Under the pieces are notes generated by a model. It made no database searches, had not been told where the DNA came from, and worked only from the letters and a program-made list of their open reading frames with translations. Source: Acidimicrobiales bacterium (GTDB lineage: Bacteria > Actinomycetota > Acidimicrobiia > Acidimicrobiales > Ilumatobacteraceae). From it: a stretch of 64,000 nt of DNA. The DNA is taken from positions 1 through 64,000 of the forward strand of contig JAURCL010000005.1 in the NCBI GenBank assembly GCA_030828465.1, read 5' to 3'. Position 1 is the first letter of the stretch. Every line of letters starts with the position of its first letter. Positions 42,993-52,518 of this stretch are shown here, in pieces. The position numbers and the translations under genes were made by a program.

Positions 42993-43574
42993 ATGGGAGC
43001 GGTGGGAGACGTCCTTTCCGATGGGCTCGGTGGGCTGTCGCACAACGTGATCACCGGCCGCATCGAGGACCTGGTGAAGTGGGCGCGCTCCCGCTCCTCG
43101 TGGCCAGCGTCGTTTGGTCTGGCCTGCTGCGCGATCGAGATGATGGCGACCGGCGCGGCGCACTACGACATCTCCCGTTTCGGCATGGAGGTGTTCCGCG
43201 CCTCCCCGCGTCAGGCCGACATCATGATCGTCGCGGGCCGGGTGAGCCAGAAGATGGCGCCGGTGCTCCGTCAGGTATACGACCAGATGATGGAACCGAA
43301 GTGGGTCATCTCTATGGGTGTGTGTGCCTCGAGCGGAGGCATGTTCAACAACTACGCCATCGTGCAGGGGGTCGATCAGATCGTGCCGGTGGACGTGTAC
43401 GCCCCCGGATGCCCGCCCACCCCCGAGACGCTGATCCACGCGATCGAGACCCTCCACGGGCTCATCGAGAGCGGCGAGATCATGCGTCGACGCGAGGTGA
43501 CCGGCGCCGGGGCCGATGTCCACGTCCAGGAGATCCCCGCAACCTCCGTTCCCGTACTCCTCGGTAGCAGCTGA
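42993..43574 (+). CDS. nuoB: NADH-quinone oxidoreductase subunit B
   Basis: A 193-aa peripheral-arm subunit carrying cluster N2, the last iron-sulfur centre before quinone. Cluster Cys are in [17 protein letters not shown] and APGCPPTPE. The [15 protein letters not shown] motif is intact. ATG 42993 was chosen; an in-frame ATG at 42953 would add 13 Arg-rich residues. It follows nuoA by 13 bases. Confidence 0.95.
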   Translation: MGAVGDVLSDGLGGLSHNVITGRIEDLVKWARSRSSWPASFGLACCAIEMMATGAAHYDISRFGMEVFRASPRQADIMIVAGRVSQKMAPVLRQVYDQMMEPKWVISMGVCASSGGMFNNYAIVQGVDQIVPVDVYAPGCPPTPETLIHAIETLHGLIESGEIMRRREVTGAGADVHVQEIPATSVPVLLGSS

Positions 43575-43575
43575 C

Positions 43576-44094
43576 GTGAGTTCTGACGTGACGACCGACG
43601 GCACCGAAATGCCCGTGGACGAGGACGCCGTCCTCCACGGGTGCCCGCTCGTGGAATCGCGCGGGCAGCAGGTGCTGTTCGTCGCGCGGGATCGCTACCT
43701 CGAGGTGCTGCGTCTGCTCACCGATGAGGGCTTCGCGATGTGCGTCGATCTCACCGCCGTCGACTACTCGAGATTTATGGACCGCGACCTCCCCGAAGCC
43801 ATCGACGCTGAGCGGTTCGAGGTCGTCGTCAATCTGCTCGACATCTCGGCGCGGCGTCGGATGCGCGTCCGAGTCCAGGTTCCCGAGTCCGAGCCGGTCG
43901 TGCCGAGCCTCTTCGATCTTCATCCGGGCACCGAGGCGATGGAGCGCGAGGTGTTCGACATGTTCGGGATCGCGTTCAGCGACCATCCCGACCCGTCGCG
44001 CATCCTGATGCCCGAGGACTGGATCGGGCATCCGCTGCGCAAGGACTACGAGACCGGCTCGATCCCCGTTCAGTTCAAGGGAGCGCCGTCGTGA
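43576..44094 (+). CDS. nuoC: NADH-quinone oxidoreductase subunit C
   Basis: A 172-aa peripheral subunit from GTG 43576, one base after the nuoB stop. The conserved segment TEAMEREVFDMFGIAFSDHP and the end motif HPLRKDYE are the NuoC/30-kDa signature. It bridges NuoD and NuoI in the hydrophilic arm. It is separate from NuoD, unlike the fused NuoCD of enterobacteria. Overlaps nuoD by GTGA. Confidence 0.94.
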   Translation: MSSDVTTDGTEMPVDEDAVLHGCPLVESRGQQVLFVARDRYLEVLRLLTDEGFAMCVDLTAVDYSRFMDRDLPEAIDAERFEVVVNLLDISARRRMRVRVQVPESEPVVPSLFDLHPGTEAMEREVFDMFGIAFSDHPDPSRILMPEDWIGHPLRKDYETGSIPVQFKGAPS

Positions 44095-45410
44095 CCATGA
44101 TCGCCAACGAGGGCGCGCAGGAGATGCGTCCCCGGTCCGAGCTGAGCGCTCGCGAGCTCTTCCGCGAGGTCGGCTCCGTGCTCCGCATGAGCGAGGCGGA
44201 AGCCGCCGCGCTCGGCGACCTCCCCGAGGATCCCGAGGACGACCAGACGATGGTCATCAACATGGGCCCCCAGCACCCGTCGACCCACGGAGTGCTCCGA
44301 CTCATGCTCGAACTCCAGGGTGAGACCGTTCTCCGGTGCAAGCCGATCATCGGGTATCTGCACACCGGTATGGAGAAGACCGCCGAGCAACTGACCTTCA
44401 TGCAGGGCGGCACCAACGTGACGCGGATGGACTACCTCAGTCCGCTCAACAACGAACTCGTCTTCTCGCTCGCCACCGAGAAGCTCCTCGGTATCGACGG
44501 CGACATCCCCGAGCGGGCTGTCTGGATGCGGATGCTCCTCTCGGAACTCAACCGGATGAGTTCGCACCTTCTCTTCATGGCGACCAACGGCATGGACCTC
44601 GGTGCCGTCTCGATGATGATCTACGGCTGGCGCGAGCGCGAGGAGGTGCTTCGGTTCTTCCAGAAGGTCACCGGCCTCCGCATGAACCACAACTTCATCC
44701 GACCCGGTGGACTTGCTGCTGATCTTCCGGCGGGATGGCGCGACGATGTCCTCCGCCTCCTCGACATGCTTCCCGCGCGCCTCGAGGAGTACGACATCTT
44801 GATGACGGGTCAGCCCATCTGGCGTGAACGACTCCAGGGTGTCGGGGTTATCACGCCGACCGAGGCGCTAGCGCTCGGCGCGACCGGTCCGATTCTGCGC
44901 TCCACCGGCGTCGAATGGGACCTGCGACGCGATATGCCCTATCTGCGCTACGACGAGGTCGACTTCGACGTGGTCGTCGGCACCTACGGCGACGCCTTCG
45001 ACCGCTACGCGATCCGACTCAACGAGATCCGCGAATCCATGCGCATCGTTCGCCAGATCCTCGACCGTATGCCCTCGGGTGACTACCGCATTCAGGACAA
45101 GAAGGTCACGCCTCCTCCGCGGGCTCGCATCGACGAGTCGATGGAGGCCCTCATCCACCACTTCAAGATCTTCACGGAGGGCTTCAGAGTCCCCGAGGGC
45201 GAGGTGTACGTGGGTATCGAGAGCCCGCGAGGTGAGATCGGCTGTTACATCGCGAGCGACGGCTCACCCACGCCGTATCGAATGCACATGCGCGCGCCCT
45301 CTTTCGTGAACATCCAGTGCCTGCCGCACATGATGCGAGGCGGTCTCGTGGCTGACGCCGTCGCGGTGATCTCCAGCGTCGATCCTGTGCTCGGGGAGGT
45401 CGACCGATGA
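44091..45410 (+). CDS. nuoD: NADH-quinone oxidoreductase subunit D
   Basis: A 439-aa 49-kDa-type subunit forming the quinone pocket with NuoB. NMGPQHPSTHGVLR opens the core at about residue 57; the quinone-site GYLHTGMEK loop and the C-terminal SVDPVLGEVDR are conserved. The first 45 residues are a charged extension not found in all homologues. GTG 44091 overlaps nuoC; ATG 44097 is possible. Confidence 0.95.
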   Translation: MTMIANEGAQEMRPRSELSARELFREVGSVLRMSEAEAAALGDLPEDPEDDQTMVINMGPQHPSTHGVLRLMLELQGETVLRCKPIIGYLHTGMEKTAEQLTFMQGGTNVTRMDYLSPLNNELVFSLATEKLLGIDGDIPERAVWMRMLLSELNRMSSHLLFMATNGMDLGAVSMMIYGWREREEVLRFFQKVTGLRMNHNFIRPGGLAADLPAGWRDDVLRLLDMLPARLEEYDILMTGQPIWRERLQGVGVITPTEALALGATGPILRSTGVEWDLRRDMPYLRYDEVDFDVVVGTYGDAFDRYAIRLNEIRESMRIVRQILDRMPSGDYRIQDKKVTPPPRARIDESMEALIHHFKIFTEGFRVPEGEVYVGIESPRGEIGCYIASDGSPTPYRMHMRAPSFVNIQCLPHMMRGGLVADAVAVISSVDPVLGEVDR

Positions 45411-46027
45411 GTCGTTTCAACGCGGAAAACCTCTCCCTCGCCCGCGAGATCATCGGCCGTTACCCGCGGCCGAAGTCGGCGCTGATCCCGCTCCTCCACC
45501 TAGCTCAGGAGCAGGAGGGCTGGATCTCCGAGGAGGCCATGCGCGAGATCGCCGAACTCGTCGGCGTAACGCCGGCCGAGGTGCGCGGCACCGGCACCTT
45601 CTACGAGATGTTCCACTTCGAGCCGATCGGGCGCTACCTCCTCAATATCTGCGGCACGATGTCGTGCGCGTTGATGGGAGCGGGCGATCTGCTCCACGCC
45701 GCCGAGGAGGAACTCGGCGTCCGCGCCGGCGGCACGACCCCCGACGGGCTCATCACCTTGCATCGGGCGGAGTGTCAGGCGGCCTGCACCGAGGCGCCAT
45801 GTCTGCAGGTCAACTACCGCTATCGCTTCCGCGTCACCCCCGACGGGGTGCGTGAGCTGATCAGCGAACTCCGAGCAGGTTCGCTCGCCGATGAGATCCC
45901 GCCGCACGGCACCTTGGCGACCGTCCGGCAGCACATCCCGGCCGATCGCGCCGTCGGTGCTGTCGATCCCGACGAGGACACCTCGCCTCCGAGTTGGGTG
46001 CCGGTGAGCGTTGAGGGGGCGCGATGA
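45407..46027 (+). CDS. nuoE: NADH-quinone oxidoreductase subunit E
   Basis: A 206-aa thioredoxin-fold [2Fe-2S] subunit of the NADH module. Cluster ligands are the Cx4C of NICGTMSCALMG and the Cx3C of AECQAACTEAPC. The N-terminal helical domain includes LLHLAQEQEGWISEEAM. About 50 acidic/Pro-rich residues follow the usual end of the domain. ATGA overlap with nuoD and with nuoF. Confidence 0.95.
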   Translation: MSRFNAENLSLAREIIGRYPRPKSALIPLLHLAQEQEGWISEEAMREIAELVGVTPAEVRGTGTFYEMFHFEPIGRYLLNICGTMSCALMGAGDLLHAAEEELGVRAGGTTPDGLITLHRAECQAACTEAPCLQVNYRYRFRVTPDGVRELISELRAGSLADEIPPHGTLATVRQHIPADRAVGAVDPDEDTSPPSWVPVSVEGAR

Positions 46028-47436
46028 CCGCCGAGACCTATCCCTGGGCACCCGGTTTCGTTGCCGGTGACCGGCCGAGGATCGTCACCTCCCGGTTCGG
46101 CCACGAGGATTCCCACACCCTCGAGCGCTATCTGGCGACCGGAGGGTACGAGGGGCTGCGCGCCGCGCTCTCCAAGTCGCCGAGCGAGGTGCACGATCAG
46201 GTACGCGGCTCCACGCTCCTCGGCCGCGGCGGTGCTGGTTTCCCCGCCGGCGTCAAGTGGGGTCTCACCCCTGAAGGAGTCTTCCCGCGCTATCTCGTCG
46301 TGAACGGTGACGAGTCCGAGCCAGGCACCTACAAGGACCGCCTGCTCATGGAGCGCGACCCGCACCAGTTGATCGAGGGCTGCCTCATCGCCTGCTACGC
46401 GGCCGGCCTCTCGCGATGCTTCCTCTACATCCGTGGGGAGATGGCCCTCGCCCAGGAGCGCGTCGCCTCCGCGCTCAACGAGGCGTACGCCGCCGGATAC
46501 ATCGGCCGCGACATCCTTGGCTCGGGATTCGGTGTCGACATCGTCCTGCATTGGGGTGCGGGCGCCTACGTCGTCGGCGAGGAGACCGCCCTCATCGAGT
46601 CACTCGAGGGCAACCGCGGCATGCCACGCCTCAAGCCGCCGTTTTTCCCCGCGGCCATCGGGCTCTACGGCAAGCCGACGATCGTCAACAATGTCGAGAC
46701 CCTCTCCAATCTGCCGTTCATCGCCGCTAACGGCGCGGAGGCCTACACCGCGATCGGCACCGAGACCTCCCCGGGTACGCGAATGGTCGCGGTCTCGGGC
46801 CACGTTCGTCGCCCCGGCGTCTACGAGATCGTCAACGGCACCACCACCTTCCGAGACCTCCTCTACGGCGAGGAGTTCTGCGGTGGCATCAGAGATGGCA
46901 ACGACCTGAAGGCTTTTGTGCCGGGCGGCGGCTCCGCCCCGTGGTTCCTGCCCGACCAACTCGATCTCCCCTTCGAGGGGCGCCAGGTGGGCGCTGCCGG
47001 TTCGATGCTCGGGTCGGGCGCGATCATGGTGATGGACTCGACGACGGATATCCCTGCCGCGGCGCTCACGCTCACCCGCTTCTACGCGCACGAGTCGTGT
47101 GGGAAGTGCGTTCCCTGTCGCGAGGGTGGCACCTGGTTGATGCGAGTCCTCGAGCGGGTCGTCGCGGGCGAGGGAACCACCGACGACCTCGACCTCCTTC
47201 TCGAGGTCGGCCAGTCGATCTGTCCGGGTGACATGCCCCACGCCTCGAGTGAGGCGCTCGGTCTCGACGCCACGCCGTTCCCCTACAAGATGACGACGAT
47301 CTGCTTCGTCGGACCGTCGGCCTATGTGCCGGTCCACTCAGCGCTAACGCTCTTCCGATCCGAGTTCGAATCGCGCGTCGCTCCGTCGCGCGCGCGCACG
47401 CGCATACCGGTCGTCGCCGCAGGGGGTGGACAGTGA
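46024..47436 (+). CDS. nuoF: NADH-quinone oxidoreductase subunit F (NADH- and FMN-binding)
   Basis: A 470-aa flavoprotein that takes hydride from NADH. The NADH/FMN motif GRGGAGFPAGVKW and the FMN-loop GAGAYVVGEETALIESLEG are intact. Cluster N3 ligands are in ESCGKCVPCREGG and in SICPGDM. Length is normal with a short basic tail. It lies between nuoE and nuoG with 4-base overlaps at both ends. Confidence 0.96.
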   Translation: MTAETYPWAPGFVAGDRPRIVTSRFGHEDSHTLERYLATGGYEGLRAALSKSPSEVHDQVRGSTLLGRGGAGFPAGVKWGLTPEGVFPRYLVVNGDESEPGTYKDRLLMERDPHQLIEGCLIACYAAGLSRCFLYIRGEMALAQERVASALNEAYAAGYIGRDILGSGFGVDIVLHWGAGAYVVGEETALIESLEGNRGMPRLKPPFFPAAIGLYGKPTIVNNVETLSNLPFIAANGAEAYTAIGTETSPGTRMVAVSGHVRRPGVYEIVNGTTTFRDLLYGEEFCGGIRDGNDLKAFVPGGGSAPWFLPDQLDLPFEGRQVGAAGSMLGSGAIMVMDSTTDIPAAALTLTRFYAHESCGKCVPCREGGTWLMRVLERVVAGEGTTDDLDLLLEVGQSICPGDMPHASSEALGLDATPFPYKMTTICFVGPSAYVPVHSALTLFRSEFESRVAPSRARTRIPVVAAGGGQ

Positions 47437-49781
47437 GCACCACCGAGGAGACCGGCGCCGAGCCGGAGGAAGCGATCGTCGAGCCCGATCCTGACGCGGT
47501 CGCCATCACGATCAACGGTCGAAGCGTGACCGCCCGTCGCGGTGACCTGGTGATCGCGGCAGCTGAGCGCGCCGGCGACTACATCCCTCGCTTCTGCTAC
47601 CACCCGCGCATGTCTTCGGTCGGTATGTGCCGGCAGTGCCTCGTCGAGATCGACACCGGTCGCGGCCCGATGCTCCAGCCCTCGTGCATGGTCACCGTCA
47701 CCGAGGGGATGGTCGTCGACACCGAGTCCGAGACCAGCAAGCGCGCTCAGGAGGGGATCCTCGAGCTGCTGCTCGCCAACCATCCTCTCGATTGCCCGGT
47801 TTGCGACAAGGGCGGTGAGTGCCCCCTTCAGGATCAGGCGTTCAGCCACGGTCCGGGTGAGAGCCGGTACGTCGAGGAGAAGCGCCACTACGAGAAGCCG
47901 ATCCCCATCAGCGATCTCGTCTTCCTCGATCGCGAGCGCTGCATTCTCTGCGACCGGTGCACCCGGTTCGCCGATGAGGTGGCTGGCGATGCGCTGATCC
48001 ACTTCGTCGATCGCGGCAACGCCACCCAGGTCAACACCTTCCCCGATGAGCCGTTCTCCTCGTACTTCTCAGGTAACACGGTGCAGATCTGCCCGGTGGG
48101 TGCCCTGACCGCCAAGCCCTACCGCTTCAAGGCGCGCCCCTGGGACCTCGAGCAGGTCGACAGCACCTGCACGTCGTGCTCGGTCGGATGCCGGATCTCG
48201 GTGCACTCAAGCCGCGACCGGATCCTGCGCTTCCAGGGCGTCGACGACGACGCGGTCAACTGGGGGTGGCTCTGCGATCGCGGTCGCTTCAACTTCGAGT
48301 CGGTGCACTCCGACCGGCGACTCGCCGATCCGCTCATCCGCACGGCCGAGGGACTGGCGACCACGGACTGGTCGTCGGCGCTCTCCCTGACCGCGCAACT
48401 CGTGCGCTCCGCGCTCGCCGACGGTGGTCCTGAGTCGATCGCGATCCTCGGTGGAGCCCGCGGCACGAACGAGGACGCGCTCGCCTGGTCGATGCTCGCC
48501 GACGCCCTCGGGGTCGAGCGCCGCGACGCGCGCCTCGGTGATGGCGTCGGTCTCGATCTGCTTGATCTGCCACGGGCCACGATCGCCGAGGCGGCCGCGG
48601 CCTCGACGATCGTGCTTCTCGCTCCGGATCTGAAGGAGGAGCTGCCCGTCCTTCACCTGCGCCTGCGTGATGCGGTGCTCCGTTCAGGGGCGAAGATCAT
48701 CGAGTTCACCCAGACCGGCTCGGGTCTCACCCGTCACGCGTGGCGAAGCATCCGCCACCTCCCGGGTGTCGGAGCGCAGACGGTCGCCGAGGCGCTTGCT
48801 GAGGAGGCGGTCGCCGCCCAACTCGCCTCGGGGCCGGTGGTCGTCGTGGCCGGACGGGCCAACCTCGCCGAGAGCGCCGCGGCACTGTCTGAGCGCGTCG
48901 CCGCCGTGCTGAGCGCAGCTCCCGACGCCCGTGTGCTGTCGGTGATGCGCCGTGGTAACACCGCTGGCGCCCTCGCCGCCGGGCTCAGCGGATCGGCCGG
49001 GGCCGCGCAGATCCTCCGCGATGCCGCTGATGGTCGTATCGACCTCCTCGTCCTCCTCGGATCCGATCCGCTCGCGGACTTCCCCGACTCCAGGCTCGCA
49101 CGGACGGCGCTGGCCCGGGTGGGTCGCATCGTGTCACTCGATGGGCATCTCTCCGCCTCGAGCGAGCAGGCCGACATTGTCCTCCCGGTCGCGGTCATGG
49201 GGGAGAAGTCGGGAACGACGACGAACCTCGAGGGACGGGTCACCCCGGTCGCTCAGAAGGTAACCGTGCACGGGACCGCGAGACCTGATTGGATGATCGC
49301 GCTCGATCTGGCTGATCGACTCGACGTCGAACTCGAGGTCTCGGACCTCGGCGACCTCACCTCGATGATCGAGTTGTCGGACGACGGTCGATGGACACGG
49401 CCCTTCGGCGCCACGGCGCCGACCTTCGAGTCGGTAGTCGGAACCAACTACGACTTCCGACTGGTGCTCTCCCGGCGGCTCTATGACGCCGCGGTCTCGA
49501 CGGCCGCCTCGCCCTCACTCGCCTCGCTCCCCGGTGGGCGCGGCTTGTCGGTGCACCCCTCCGATCTCGAGCGCATCGGAGTCTCCTCGGGCGATGACGT
49601 GAAGGTGATCGGCTCCCGCGGCTCGGTCGTGCTCCCGGTGTGCGTCGATGATCGAGTCAACCGCGGCACGGTCTGGGCGCCGTTCAACCAGCCGGCGGGT
49701 GAGCGATCCGAGGGCGACGTTCGCGACGTGGTCGATGTCGATGCTTCGGTCACCGATGTCAGGATCGAGCGGCTCTCATGA
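47433..49781 (+). CDS. nuoG: NADH-quinone oxidoreductase subunit G
   Basis: A 782-aa iron-sulfur subunit. The N-terminal [2Fe-2S] domain has CYHPRMSSVGMCRQC. The His/Cys [4Fe-4S] site is CPVCDKGGECPLQD, a further cluster lies at CILCDRCTRFADE, and an N7-like site at CTSCSVGC. The remaining 500 residues form a molybdopterin-oxidoreductase-like domain that does not hold a cofactor in complex I. GTG start overlaps nuoF by GTGA. Confidence 0.95.
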   Translation: MSTTEETGAEPEEAIVEPDPDAVAITINGRSVTARRGDLVIAAAERAGDYIPRFCYHPRMSSVGMCRQCLVEIDTGRGPMLQPSCMVTVTEGMVVDTESETSKRAQEGILELLLANHPLDCPVCDKGGECPLQDQAFSHGPGESRYVEEKRHYEKPIPISDLVFLDRERCILCDRCTRFADEVAGDALIHFVDRGNATQVNTFPDEPFSSYFSGNTVQICPVGALTAKPYRFKARPWDLEQVDSTCTSCSVGCRISVHSSRDRILRFQGVDDDAVNWGWLCDRGRFNFESVHSDRRLADPLIRTAEGLATTDWSSALSLTAQLVRSALADGGPESIAILGGARGTNEDALAWSMLADALGVERRDARLGDGVGLDLLDLPRATIAEAAAASTIVLLAPDLKEELPVLHLRLRDAVLRSGAKIIEFTQTGSGLTRHAWRSIRHLPGVGAQTVAEALAEEAVAAQLASGPVVVVAGRANLAESAAALSERVAAVLSAAPDARVLSVMRRGNTAGALAAGLSGSAGAAQILRDAADGRIDLLVLLGSDPLADFPDSRLARTALARVGRIVSLDGHLSASSEQADIVLPVAVMGEKSGTTTNLEGRVTPVAQKVTVHGTARPDWMIALDLADRLDVELEVSDLGDLTSMIELSDDGRWTRPFGATAPTFESVVGTNYDFRLVLSRRLYDAAVSTAASPSLASLPGGRGLSVHPSDLERIGVSSGDDVKVIGSRGSVVLPVCVDDRVNRGTVWAPFNQPAGERSEGDVRDVVDVDASVTDVRIERLS

Positions 49782-51019
49782 CCGCGATGCTTCCGATCCC
49801 CGCCGTCGATCCCGTGCTCGACACCGAGTCGTGGTGGTGGGAACCGCTCGCGATCGTCGGCCTGAAGGTCCTCGTGGTGTTCGTGATCGGGCTCGTCGGC
49901 ACCATGTTCATGGTCTGGTTCGAGCGCAAGATCGTCGCGGGTATGCAGAACCGGATCGGTCCCGACAAGGCGGGTCCGTTCGGACTGCTGCAGACCCTCG
50001 CCGATGGAATCAAGTTGTTCTTCAAGGAGGACTTGATCCCTGAGCGCTCCGACCGGTTCGTGTTCAAGCTCGCCCCGTTCCTCGCCTTTGTCCCCGCCTT
50101 CTTGATCTGGTCGGTGATCCCGCTCGGTGGAGACTTCTCCGATGGCCGTGATGGAACCGTCGAGTGGTTCGGTCAGATCACTCGCGTGCAGTTGGCCGAT
50201 CCCCCGGTCGGTGTGCTCCTCGTGCTCGCCCTCTCGTCGATCGCTGTCTACGGCGTGATGCTCGCCGGCTGGTCGAGCGGTTCGAAATACCCGCTCCTCG
50301 GCTCGGTGCGCGCCTCGGCTCAGATGATCTCCTACGAGGCCGCGCTCGGGCTCAGTCTCGCGACGGTGTTGATGGCGGCTGGCACGCTCTCCACCTCCGG
50401 GATCGTCGTGGCTCAGGATCGCCTGACCGACTGGCATCTGCTCTCCACCGGCGTGGTGCCCTTCGTCGTGTTCCTCATCGCGATGACCGCTGAGTTGAAC
50501 CGTCCACCATTCGACTTGGTGGAGGCCGAGCAGGAGATCGTCGGCGGCTTCCACACCGAGTACTCCTCGATCCGTTTCGCCCTGTTCTTCCTCGCTGAGT
50601 TCATGAACGTGATCTCGATGAGCGCGCTGTTGGTCACCCTGTTCCTCGGTGGTCCCCAGCCCCTCTTGATCGGATCCTTTGATCTCTTCGCGGTACTCGG
50701 CCCCTTCGGCGGAACCGCCTGGCTCCTGCTGAAGGTGTTCTTGTTCCTGTACGTCTATGTGTGGTTCCGCGCGACGCTGCCGCGACTCCGCTACGACCAG
50801 TTGATGGACCTCGGTTGGAAGGTCCTCATTCCGGTCGCTCTCGGATGGTTCCTGCTGCTCGCCGCGCTCCAACTTGGACGCGACAACGACCTCTCGCAGG
50901 TGAGCTACGTGGCTCTCGTGATCCTCTGTCTGATCGTGCTCGGACTCGGCTACCTGCTCTTCACCGCGGCGATCTCGGTCGCTCGGCGGAACCGTGATCG
51001 GGAAGGAGCGGCGTACTGA
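49778..51019 (+). CDS. nuoH: NADH-quinone oxidoreductase subunit H
   Basis: A 413-aa eight-helix membrane subunit at the quinone entry site. The [18 protein letters not shown] loop, [13 protein letters not shown] and the acidic loop [18 protein letters not shown] are the defining motifs. The sequence matches the family across the whole length. ATG overlaps the nuoG stop, and the stop overlaps nuoI by one base. Confidence 0.96.
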   Translation: MTAMLPIPAVDPVLDTESWWWEPLAIVGLKVLVVFVIGLVGTMFMVWFERKIVAGMQNRIGPDKAGPFGLLQTLADGIKLFFKEDLIPERSDRFVFKLAPFLAFVPAFLIWSVIPLGGDFSDGRDGTVEWFGQITRVQLADPPVGVLLVLALSSIAVYGVMLAGWSSGSKYPLLGSVRASAQMISYEAALGLSLATVLMAAGTLSTSGIVVAQDRLTDWHLLSTGVVPFVVFLIAMTAELNRPPFDLVEAEQEIVGGFHTEYSSIRFALFFLAEFMNVISMSALLVTLFLGGPQPLLIGSFDLFAVLGPFGGTAWLLLKVFLFLYVYVWFRATLPRLRYDQLMDLGWKVLIPVALGWFLLLAALQLGRDNDLSQVSYVALVILCLIVLGLGYLLFTAAISVARRNRDREGAAY

Positions 51020-51690
51020 TGGGATACCTCGACGGATTCGCGGTCACCCTCCGTCAGCACCGCCTGTTCGGCGGCAAGCGGGTGACCACCTCCTACTCCG
51101 GTGGACGCGAGGCGCGACGGGCCGGTCGCGACGCTGATCCCTCGGCCGACGACGACATCAAGGTCGACAAACCCGAGCGTCTCCACGGGCGGCATGTGCT
51201 CAATCGCTATCCCGACGGGATGGAGAAGTGCATCGGCTGCGAGCTCTGCGCCGGTGTCTGCCCAGCCAAGTGCATCTATGTGCGCGGACAGGACAACGAC
51301 CCGGAGAACCCGACTTCTCCGGGTGAGCGATTCGGCTTCATCTACGAGATCAACTACCTCCGTTGCATCCACTGCGACCTCTGCGTCGAGGCCTGCCCGA
51401 CCGAGGCGATCACCGAGACGAAGCTGTTCGAGTTCTCCTTCACCAACCGGCGCGACGCGATCTACACCAAGGACGAACTCCTCGTCGACGACAGCGGCCG
51501 CCCGCAGCACATGCCCTGGGAGGACTGGCGTGATGGCGAGGACGAGCTCACCTCCGGCTGGATGCGAGCCACGTCGCCATCCGGTGACGCGAGCTTCGAG
51601 GGTGTGGAGGGCTGGAGCGGTGAGCTCGGTCACGGCGTCCGCGCGCCCGAACCCACTCAGGACGTCCGTGACGGGACGAGCGGGGAGTGA
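51019..51690 (+). CDS. nuoI: NADH-quinone oxidoreductase subunit I
   Basis: A 223-aa 2[4Fe-4S] subunit carrying clusters N6a and N6b. Motifs are [15 protein letters not shown] and [15 protein letters not shown]. The [17 protein letters not shown] segment before them is typical. The last 50 residues are an acidic, Gly/Ser-rich tail beyond the usual end. It follows nuoH in TGATG coupling. Confidence 0.95.
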   Translation: MGYLDGFAVTLRQHRLFGGKRVTTSYSGGREARRAGRDADPSADDDIKVDKPERLHGRHVLNRYPDGMEKCIGCELCAGVCPAKCIYVRGQDNDPENPTSPGERFGFIYEINYLRCIHCDLCVEACPTEAITETKLFEFSFTNRRDAIYTKDELLVDDSGRPQHMPWEDWRDGEDELTSGWMRATSPSGDASFEGVEGWSGELGHGVRAPEPTQDVRDGTSGE

Positions 51691-52208
51691 TGGAGCTCAT
51701 CGTCTTCGTCCTGGCCTCGGCGATGGTGCTCTCGGGTGCCATCGGCGTCGTGCTGTTCAAGAACCCGGTTCACGCGGCGCTCGGCCTCGTGCTCACGCTG
51801 TTCGGCGTGGCGGTGCACTTCGTGTCGATGGAGGCGCATTTCTTGGCCGCGGTCCAGGTGATCGTCTACGCCGGCGCGATCGTGGTGCTCTTCCTCTTCG
51901 TGATCATGCTCCTCGGTGTCGACCGGGCTGAGGACCTGTCGATCGAGCCGCTCAAGTTGCAGCGCCCGGCGGCGATCGTGCTCGGCGCCGGAGTCACAGT
52001 GCTCGTGGCGGGCGCGGTCGTGCGCGGGGCCGACACCCTCGGCAGCGAGTCGAGCGCCGCGGCCCCCGGTGACTCGAACATCCGCGCGCTAGCCCGCAGC
52101 TTGTATAGCGACCATGTGCTCGCCTTCGAACTGACCTCGGTGCTCCTCATCGTCGCAGTGGCCGGCACGGTGGTGCTGACTCGCCGACTGAAGAAGTCGG
52201 AGGGCTGA
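51690..52208 (+). CDS. nuoJ: NADH-quinone oxidoreductase subunit J
   Basis: A 172-aa membrane subunit with about five helices. [19 protein letters not shown] and the pi-bulge helix [25 protein letters not shown] are the family signature. ATG 51690 in a TGATG junction with nuoI was chosen; GTG 51687 is equally possible. Normal length. Confidence 0.95.
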   Translation: MELIVFVLASAMVLSGAIGVVLFKNPVHAALGLVLTLFGVAVHFVSMEAHFLAAVQVIVYAGAIVVLFLFVIMLLGVDRAEDLSIEPLKLQRPAAIVLGAGVTVLVAGAVVRGADTLGSESSAAAPGDSNIRALARSLYSDHVLAFELTSVLLIVAVAGTVVLTRRLKKSEG

Positions 52209-52210
52209 GG

Positions 52211-52516
52211 ATGGAACCGACCACCACCTCCTTCCTCGTGCTCGGCGCTCTGCTTTTCGGCATCGGCGCCACCGGCCTGATGATCCGCCGGAACCCACTC
52301 GTCATGTTCATGTGCATCGAGTTGATGCTCAACGCGGTGAACCTGACCTTCGTCGCGCTCGCCACCCGCTTCTCCGACATCGACGGTCAGACCGCGGTGT
52401 TCTTCGTGATGGTGGTCGCGGCGGCTGAGGTCGTTGTCGGCCTTGGCATCATCATCTCGATCATGCGGCGCCGCCCCGGGGCGACCGTCGACGATCTCGC
52501 GGAACTGAGGGGCTGA
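52211..52516 (+). CDS. nuoK: NADH-quinone oxidoreductase subunit K
   Basis: A 101-aa three-helix membrane subunit. The two conserved Glu of the proton path are in [14 protein letters not shown] and [13 protein letters not shown]. It starts 2 bases after the nuoJ stop, with GAGG just upstream. Typical length. Confidence 0.96.
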   Translation: MEPTTTSFLVLGALLFGIGATGLMIRRNPLVMFMCIELMLNAVNLTFVALATRFSDIDGQTAVFFVMVVAAAEVVVGLGIIISIMRRRPGATVDDLAELRG

Positions 52517-52518
52517 TC